Shown here in pieces: positions 59,347 through 64,000 of a stretch of 64,000 nt of DNA. The notes below the pieces were generated by a model that saw nothing but the letters and a program-made list of their open reading frames with translations, did no database searches and was not told where the DNA came from. The stretch comes from Acuticoccus sediminis (lineage in GTDB: Bacteria > Pseudomonadota > Alphaproteobacteria > Rhizobiales > Amorphaceae): contig NZ_QHHQ01000002.1 in NCBI RefSeq assembly GCF_003258595.1, positions 1,302,001 through 1,366,000 on the forward strand. Reading direction: 5' to 3'. Every line of letters begins with the position of its first letter. Positions within the stretch are counted from its first letter, which is position 1. A program made the translations under genes and the position numbers.

Positions 59347-59964
59347 ATGACAAAAGACGTGCTTGAAGATTCCGACACGCCCGAAACCTCGGCGCGCGTC
59401 AAACAGATCATGGCAACGGCCGTAGAGATCTTCGCCCAGAAAGGCTACAAGGGCACGTCGATGCGCGAGATCGCCGACGCGTGCCAGATCTCGAAGGCCC
59501 TGCTCTACCATCATTTCGAGAGCAAGGAGACGATGTACGAGCGGGTGACGAACGAGTTCGGCGCCCGTCTGCATGCATTCGTCGACGCCGAGGTGTCGTC
59601 GGTCACCGAACCTGTGGAGAAGCTGCGCGCCTTCATGATGGCGTCGGCGGAGTTCTTCGACCGCAACCGCGCGGGCTGGGTCGCCTCCGCCAGCACGTTC
59701 TGGAACGACCCCGACCGGCAGGCGCAGACCTCGCGGATCCTGCGGCGCGACACATTCGAACGAAAGCTGCGCGCGATCATCCAGGACGCCGTCGACGCCG
59801 GCCAGATCCGCGCCGACGTGGACGTCGCGACGGCCGGGCGTCTCGTCCTGTCGACGATCAACTGGCTGCACCGCTGGTACGACCCCCACAAGGGGCCGCC
59901 GGCCCGCGACATCGTCGCGAGCTACTTCGACATGATCTTCGAGGGGCTCAAGCAGCGGGACTGA
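59347..59964 (+). CDS. TetR family transcriptional regulator
   Basis: A 205-residue TetR regulator. The HTH is at about 20-67 (VEIFAQKGYKGTSMREIADA, QISKALLYHHFESKETMYE) and the C-terminal part resembles TetR_C domains with WVASASTFWNDPDRQAQTSR. ATG 59323 adds eight residues (MRLFTHLD) and cannot be excluded; neither start has a strong ribosome site. It may control the divergent SMP-30 gene or tctBA downstream (convergent). Confidence 0.85.
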   Translation: MTKDVLEDSDTPETSARVKQIMATAVEIFAQKGYKGTSMREIADACQISKALLYHHFESKETMYERVTNEFGARLHAFVDAEVSSVTEPVEKLRAFMMASAEFFDRNRAGWVASASTFWNDPDRQAQTSRILRRDTFERKLRAIIQDAVDAGQIRADVDVATAGRLVLSTINWLHRWYDPHKGPPARDIVASYFDMIFEGLKQRD

Positions 59965-59990
59965 GCGCCGGGGAACCCGGGCGCCCACCC

Positions 59991-61529
59991 TCAGGCGCTC
60001 GGGTCGCTCACCGCCTCGTAGGGCTCGGACCGCCGCCCGCGCAGGACGCGCTTGGCGATGGTCCACAGCACCAGGAGAAGGCAGGCCCCCAGCAGCGTCG
60101 CGCTGATCGGCCGCTCGACGAAGTGGCTGAAGTCGCCGCCGGAGAGGACCAGCGAGCGGCGGAAGTTCTCCTCCATCAACGGCCCCAAAACGCAGCCGAG
60201 GATCACCGGCGCCGGCTCGAAGCCCAGCCGCCGCATGCCGAAGCCGACGATCCCGAAGGCCATCACCGTGAAGATGTCCGTCGTCGAATAGTTGACGGTG
60301 TAGACACCGATGCAGATCAGCACGACGATCGTCGGGAAGAGGATGTTGAACGGGATCGTCAGCACCCGTACCCACAGCCCGATCAGCGGGATGTTGAGGA
60401 CGAGAAGCAGGATGTTGCCGACGCCGAAGCTGACGATCAGCCCCCAGAAGAGGTTCGGCTGATCGACCATCAGCATCGGCCCGGGCGCGATGCCGTGGAT
60501 CATCAGGACGCCGAGGATGAGCGCCATCACCGCGTCGCCCGGCACGCCGAGCGTGAGCGTCGGGATGAAGCCCGTCTGCACGCCGGCGTTGTTGGCCGAC
60601 TCCGGACCGCAGACGCCCTCGATCGCCCCCTTGCCGAACTCCTCCGGGTCGCGCGCGACCCGCTTTTCCAGCGTGTAGGACATGAACGAGGCGATGAGGC
60701 CGCCGGTCCCAGGCAGCGTGCCGAACACCGAGCCGACACCCGCCCCGCGGGCCATCGGCATCCACGAGCGGCGCCATTCCTCGCGCGTCGGCAGCATCGA
60801 GCGGAAGGTGATCGAGCTGCGGTCGACCTGACGCAGAGGCCCCCGCCCGGCATTGGCGATCAGCTCTGGCAGTCCGAAGAGGCCCATCGCCAGCGCCACC
60901 AGCGACAGCCCCTCGAAGAGCTGCGGCAGGCCGAAGGTGTAGCGCGAGGTGCCGCTGTTGAGGTCGATGCCGACGAGACCCAGCAGGAGTCCGAAGACGA
61001 TCATCGCCAGCGCCTTGAAGGGCCGCCGGCTCGCCAGCAGCGAGGCCGCAAGCAGCCCCAGCAGCATCAGCGAGAAGTACTCCGGCGCGCTGAACTCGAT
61101 GGCGAGGCGCGACAGCGGCTGCGACAGCGCGATGAGGATGACGAGCCCGGTCATGCTGCCGACGAAGGAGGCGATGGCGGTGATGAAGAGCGCGACGCCG
61201 GCCCGCCCCTTCTGCGCCATGGGATAGCCGTCGATCGCCGTCACCGCACTCGAGGCGGTGCCCGGCAGATTGAGGAGGATCGACGCGGTGGAGCCGCCGT
61301 AGGCCGCCCCGTAGTAGATCCCCGCCAGCATGATGACGCCATAGGTCGGGTCGAGGTGGAACGTCACCGGCATCAGGACCGCGATCGTCGCCATCGGCCC
61401 GATGCCGGGCAGGACGCCGATGAAGGTGCCGAGGAACACGCCGAAGAAGCAGTACAGAAGTCCCATCGGCGTCAGGACGACGCTGAAGCCGATGGCCAGC
61501 CCGCTCGCAATGCCTGACAGGTCGATCAC
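59991..61529 (-). CDS. tctA: Tripartite tricarboxylate transporter TctA large permease
   Basis: A 512-residue membrane protein of the TctA family. FFGVFLGTFIGVLPGIGPMATIA is the N-terminal signature, then YYGAAYGGSTASILLNLPGTASS, and the symmetric second motif GSVFGTLPGTGGLIASFMSY. The start is GTG at 61529 overlapping the TctB stop (GTGA); the frame is open further upstream but within tctB. No TctC receptor gene is present in the window. Confidence 0.93.
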   Translation of the reverse strand: MIDLSGIASGLAIGFSVVLTPMGLLYCFFGVFLGTFIGVLPGIGPMATIAVLMPVTFHLDPTYGVIMLAGIYYGAAYGGSTASILLNLPGTASSAVTAIDGYPMAQKGRAGVALFITAIASFVGSMTGLVILIALSQPLSRLAIEFSAPEYFSLMLLGLLAASLLASRRPFKALAMIVFGLLLGLVGIDLNSGTSRYTFGLPQLFEGLSLVALAMGLFGLPELIANAGRGPLRQVDRSSITFRSMLPTREEWRRSWMPMARGAGVGSVFGTLPGTGGLIASFMSYTLEKRVARDPEEFGKGAIEGVCGPESANNAGVQTGFIPTLTLGVPGDAVMALILGVLMIHGIAPGPMLMVDQPNLFWGLIVSFGVGNILLLVLNIPLIGLWVRVLTIPFNILFPTIVVLICIGVYTVNYSTTDIFTVMAFGIVGFGMRRLGFEPAPVILGCVLGPLMEENFRRSLVLSGGDFSHFVERPISATLLGACLLLVLWTIAKRVLRGRRSEPYEAVSDPSA

Positions 61530-62053
61530 GGCAGGAGTCTCATCTGCAGGTGCAGCCCGTAGACGAAGACGAGGCCGCACATCCCCGCCACGGCCACCGA
61601 GAGGACGAGCGAACGCAGCAGCGACGTCGCCGGGCTTGCCCGGCTGGCGAGGAAGACCGCGACGGCCGCGGCGACGAGAAGGCCCGCCCGCTCGATCAGC
61701 AGCGCGAATGCGGTGAAGCCGGCCATGTTGGTGATCAGCGAGCGGAGCGTGGTGAGGTCGAACCCGCCGGCGCTCTCCTCGCCCTCGGACGGCGCGCGCG
61801 CCTCGACGAGGATGATGCCGATGCCGATCGCGATCATGGCGACGCTGAGCACGGTCGGGAAGTAGCCCGGCCCCATGTTGCGGGTCGAGCCGAACGGGTA
61901 GTTCAGCGCTTCCACCAGCGCGAACACGCCGATCGCGATGACGCAGAGGCCGGCGACGATGTCGACCTTCGACATCTGCGCGAAGTCGAAGTCGCGCAGG
62001 ATCGATCCGCTGTCTCCGGCCCGCCGACCGTCGATGTCGTGGTGTGATGTCAC
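61526..62053 (-). CDS. tctB: Tripartite tricarboxylate transporter TctB small permease
   Basis: A 175-residue four-helix membrane protein, with a cytoplasmic N-terminal 28 residues and DIVAGLCVIAIGVFALVEAL, YFPTVLSVAMIAIGIGIILV typical of TctB. The GTG at 62053 is preceded by AGGAGGAGG, which decides the start over the ATG-type reading to 62092. Coupled to tctA. Lies 55 bases after the CMD-family gene on the same strand. Confidence 0.87.
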   Translation of the reverse strand: MTSHHDIDGRRAGDSGSILRDFDFAQMSKVDIVAGLCVIAIGVFALVEALNYPFGSTRNMGPGYFPTVLSVAMIAIGIGIILVEARAPSEGEESAGGFDLTTLRSLITNMAGFTAFALLIERAGLLVAAAVAVFLASRASPATSLLRSLVLSVAVAGMCGLVFVYGLHLQMRLLP

Positions 62054-62108
62054 GGGCGCCTCCTCCTGGTTTTGTTGTGTTGAGCGCGGCATGGGTGGAC
62101 TGGGTTCC

Positions 62109-62876
62109 TCAGGGGCTGGCGCGGGCGTTCGCCTCCGCGGCGAGCGCGGGCAGGCCGACCGAGCAGGCGTGCACCCCGAGGTGGGCGGTCATCTTCAGCA
62201 CCTGCAGAATGGCCGGAACCTCCACGCCGTGGGCGAGCGCCCGGCGAATGGCGGCCCGTCCGGCCGCCTCGTCGTAGCCGGTGAAGCAGCATGCGAGGGC
62301 AATGTCGATAAGGTCCCGCGTCGTCTCGTCCAGCCCCTCGCCGGGCGCCGGACAGTCGAGAAGGTCCAGCAGCCGCTCGACGTAGACGGGATCGTCGCGC
62401 AGGAGCAGGTCCAGCGCGTCGGGGCACTCGCCGAGAAGCTCGCCGCAGCGCGTTTTGAGGGCGGCCTGCTCCGGGGTCAGCGCCGTCTCGCGGCTCGCCC
62501 CGGTGGCGGCGAGCTCGTCCATGAGGAGGCGCACCCCGCCGAACGTGCCGTGGAGCCCCTGAGCGGTCGCGAGGCGGAGGACGTCCGCGATCTCGGCGAC
62601 CCGCGCCCCCTTGTCGAGCGCGAGGCCGATGTGGAGGGCGAGGCCGCTGGCGAAGAGGTGCGTCGCCGACGCGTCGAGGGCGACGTAGACGAGCTCCACC
62701 GTCCGGGCCGGGAGGGGTCCCGCCTCGGCGGGCCGCGCCGCGTAGCGGGCGTAACGCTCGAGGAACTCCGGGTGGGTGCGCAGGAGCACGTCCGTCCAGG
62801 GCCGCCAGTAGCCGCGGGCGGCGATGAAGGCGTCCTTGCGCCGGCGCTGGTCCGGGGTGAGGTCGGCGTCCATCAT
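62109..62876 (-). CDS. Carboxymuconolactone decarboxylase (CMD/AhpD)-family protein, tandem domains
   Basis: A 255-residue protein with two AhpD-like helical units. The first (about 40-125; TVELVYVALDASATHLFASG, HIGLALDKGARVAEIADVL) and second (about 165-250; LIDIALACCFTGYDEAA, HGVEVPAILQVL) repeat the CMD pattern, but the CxxC of peroxidatic AhpD is absent; only CC occurs in the second unit. Members include 4-carboxymuconolactone decarboxylase and many unassigned enzymes. The ATG overlaps the SDR stop (ATGA), coupling the genes. Confidence 0.8.
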   Translation of the reverse strand: MMDADLTPDQRRRKDAFIAARGYWRPWTDVLLRTHPEFLERYARYAARPAEAGPLPARTVELVYVALDASATHLFASGLALHIGLALDKGARVAEIADVLRLATAQGLHGTFGGVRLLMDELAATGASRETALTPEQAALKTRCGELLGECPDALDLLLRDDPVYVERLLDLLDCPAPGEGLDETTRDLIDIALACCFTGYDEAAGRAAIRRALAHGVEVPAILQVLKMTAHLGVHACSVGLPALAAEANARASP

Positions 62877-64000
62877 CGCGCGTCTCCCGTGACCATGCCG
62901 GTCTCCGCCGCGACGGGCAACTGCGCGCCGGTGACGAAGGCGGCGTCGCGCGACAGCAGGAAGGCGGCGACGTCCGCGACCTCGTCGGCCGCCGGGTCCG
63001 CCCGGGCGGGCAGCGTGATGGTATTGGCGCGCACGCCGCGGCCGCCCCACTCGCATGCAAGGGTGCGGGCCAGCATGGCGACCCCGGCCTCGCGGCTGGC
63101 GGCGTCGGTGGCGTCGTCGTCGTCCGGCCAGTCGTAGACCAGGGTGACGAAGGCGCCGCCGCCGTGCCGAAGCAGCGGGCCGGACGCCTGCGCCGCCGCC
63201 AGCACCGCTGACGGCCCGTCATCGTGCGCGTCGCGCAGGTGGAGGACGCCGGACAGGCGGGTGCCGGCCGGGATCGAGCCGCCCAGACGGTCTGCCAGTG
63301 TCGCCGCACCGGCCGCGCCGGTGTCGAGGCGGACGACGGTCGCGCCGCCGCGCTCCAGCGCCGCGGCCGATGCGTCGCCGAGCGCGCCGGGCCGGGCGAG
63401 GACCGCGACGGTGCCCGGCCCGTCGTCTCGGTCGTGGGCGGGCGGTGTGACGCGGCAGGCGGGTCCGCTGCCGCCGTAGGCCTGTGAGCCGCCGTCGGCG
63501 ACGAGCGTCGTTCCGAGCAGCCCCCGGGCGCGCGGCGACGACAGGAAGTCGATCACCGCGGCGATCTCCCCGGTCTCGCCCATGCGGCCGAGCGGCACCT
63601 TGGCGATGGCCGCCGCCGGGTCGAGCCGCCCTTCCGCGATCAGCGCGGCGATCAGCTCCGTACGGATGAAGCCCGGCGCGACGGCGTTGACGCGCACGCC
63701 GGAGCCGGACGCGACGGATGCGAGGCGCCGGGTCATCTCCAGCACCCCCGCCTTCGACGCGCTGTAGGCGCTGCGATAGGGGATCGCCCGGAAGGCCGCG
63801 CCCGAGGCGACGTTGACGATCGCCCCGCCGCCTGTGGCGCCCATCCGCACGAGCGCCTCGCGGCTCGCGGCGAGCGCGGCCTCGAGGTTGATCGCCATCA
63901 GCCGGGCGAACGCCGCCGGGGACTGCTCCTCCAGGGTGCGCCCGCTGCTGTCGGTGACGCCGGCGTTGTTGACGAGGACGTCGATGCGCCCGAAAGCCTC
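62873..64000 (-). CDS. Tandem short-chain dehydrogenase/reductase protein (5' part outside window)
   Basis: 376 codons are visible, open to the window end, on the minus strand. The first SDR domain shows LVNNAGVTDSSG, the catalytic Ser region NVASGAAF, YSASK and NAVAPGFIRTEL, and ends at LVADGGSQAYGG. A second Rossmann-like SDR domain of about 190 residues follows (TVAVLARPGALGDASAAALE; GVLHLRDAHDDGP; LACEWGGRGVRANTITLPAR; TGAQLPVAAETG) without the YxxxK pair, so it is probably non-catalytic or structural. The N-terminal TGxxxGIG motif lies beyond position 64000. Confidence 0.85.
   Translation of the reverse strand, partial: EAFGRIDVLVNNAGVTDSSGRTLEEQSPAAFARLMAINLEAALAASREALVRMGATGGGAIVNVASGAAFRAIPYRSAYSASKAGVLEMTRRLASVASGSGVRVNAVAPGFIRTELIAALIAEGRLDPAAAIAKVPLGRMGETGEIAAVIDFLSSPRARGLLGTTLVADGGSQAYGGSGPACRVTPPAHDRDDGPGTVAVLARPGALGDASAAALERGGATVVRLDTGAAGAATLADRLGGSIPAGTRLSGVLHLRDAHDDGPSAVLAAAQASGPLLRHGGGAFVTLVYDWPDDDDATDAASREAGVAMLARTLACEWGGRGVRANTITLPARADPAADEVADVAAFLLSRDAAFVTGAQLPVAAETGMVTGDAR

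Overview
The window is GC-rich, gene-dense alphaproteobacterial chromosome. A Hyphomicrobiales-like (rhizobial) lineage is suggested by the wealth of TRAP, ABC and TctAB uptake systems, the GlpST-like two-ATPase ABC layout and the valine/BCKDH gene arrangement; the genus cannot be told from sequence alone. I see no rRNA, tRNA, CRISPR array, transposase or phage gene. Both ends cut genes: an acyl-CoA dehydrogenase at the left and a two-domain SDR protein at the right.

Region 1 (1-8.4 kb) is branched-chain amino acid (valine) catabolism. Acyl-CoA dehydrogenase, mmsB and an enoyl-CoA hydratase on + converge on a complete branched-chain 2-oxo acid dehydrogenase operon on - (small ACT-like protein, E1alpha, E1beta, E2, E3). 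A divergent Lrp/AsnC regulator adjoins it, and the shared promoter region holds clear symmetric repeats.

Region 2 (8.4-17.5 kb) is a catabolic island: a GntR/FCD regulator, an RraA-like protein, a RutF-like flavoprotein and a six-gene minus-strand operon (NtaA/SnaA-type FMNH2-dependent monooxygenase, TRAP DctP/Q/M, flavin reductase with a C-terminal MarR-like domain, GMC oxidoreductase). Nearly identical 17-bp palindromes lie upstream of the rraA-like gene and upstream of the monooxygenase operon, tying the two together.

Region 3 (17.5-35.5 kb) holds a second TRAP system, a ketopantoate-reductase-like gene, and a third TRAP system in a plus-strand operon with an FMN 2-hydroxyacid oxidase, a second NtaA-type monooxygenase and a LigI-like amidohydrolase, followed by a LysR gene. 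Next come an acyl-CoA ligase and MaoC-type hydratase, divergent from IclR, thioesterase and CaiB-type CoA-transferase genes. A 38-bp regulatory element, 32/38 identical and in the same orientation relative to the gene it precedes, sits before both the second TRAP operon and the acyl-CoA ligase. Uptake and CoA activation of one acid are thus probably co-regulated by the IclR protein.

Region 4 (35.7-43 kb) is a Liv-type ABC transporter with a CnbZ-like gene at its 3' end, a LysR regulator and a strong LysR-type palindrome between LysR and the binding-protein gene, then an unassigned 188-aa protein.

Region 5 (43.1-54.1 kb) is one long operon joining a carbohydrate/polyol ABC importer (two different ATPases, one with a degenerate signature motif) to a PEP-dependent dihydroxyacetone kinase. 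The DhaL, DhaM, HPr, EI and DhaK parts are separate cistrons, with a small HTH protein among them.

Region 6 (54.1-64 kb) carries a 3-hydroxyisobutyrate-dehydrogenase-like gene, a luciferase-like monooxygenase with its own flavin reductase (N-terminally extended), divergent LysR, SMP-30 lactonase, TetR, tctB-tctA without a binding protein, a carboxymuconolactone-decarboxylase-family protein and the tandem SDR gene. The theme throughout is uptake and oxidation of small organic acids and carbohydrates, each module with its own local regulator.
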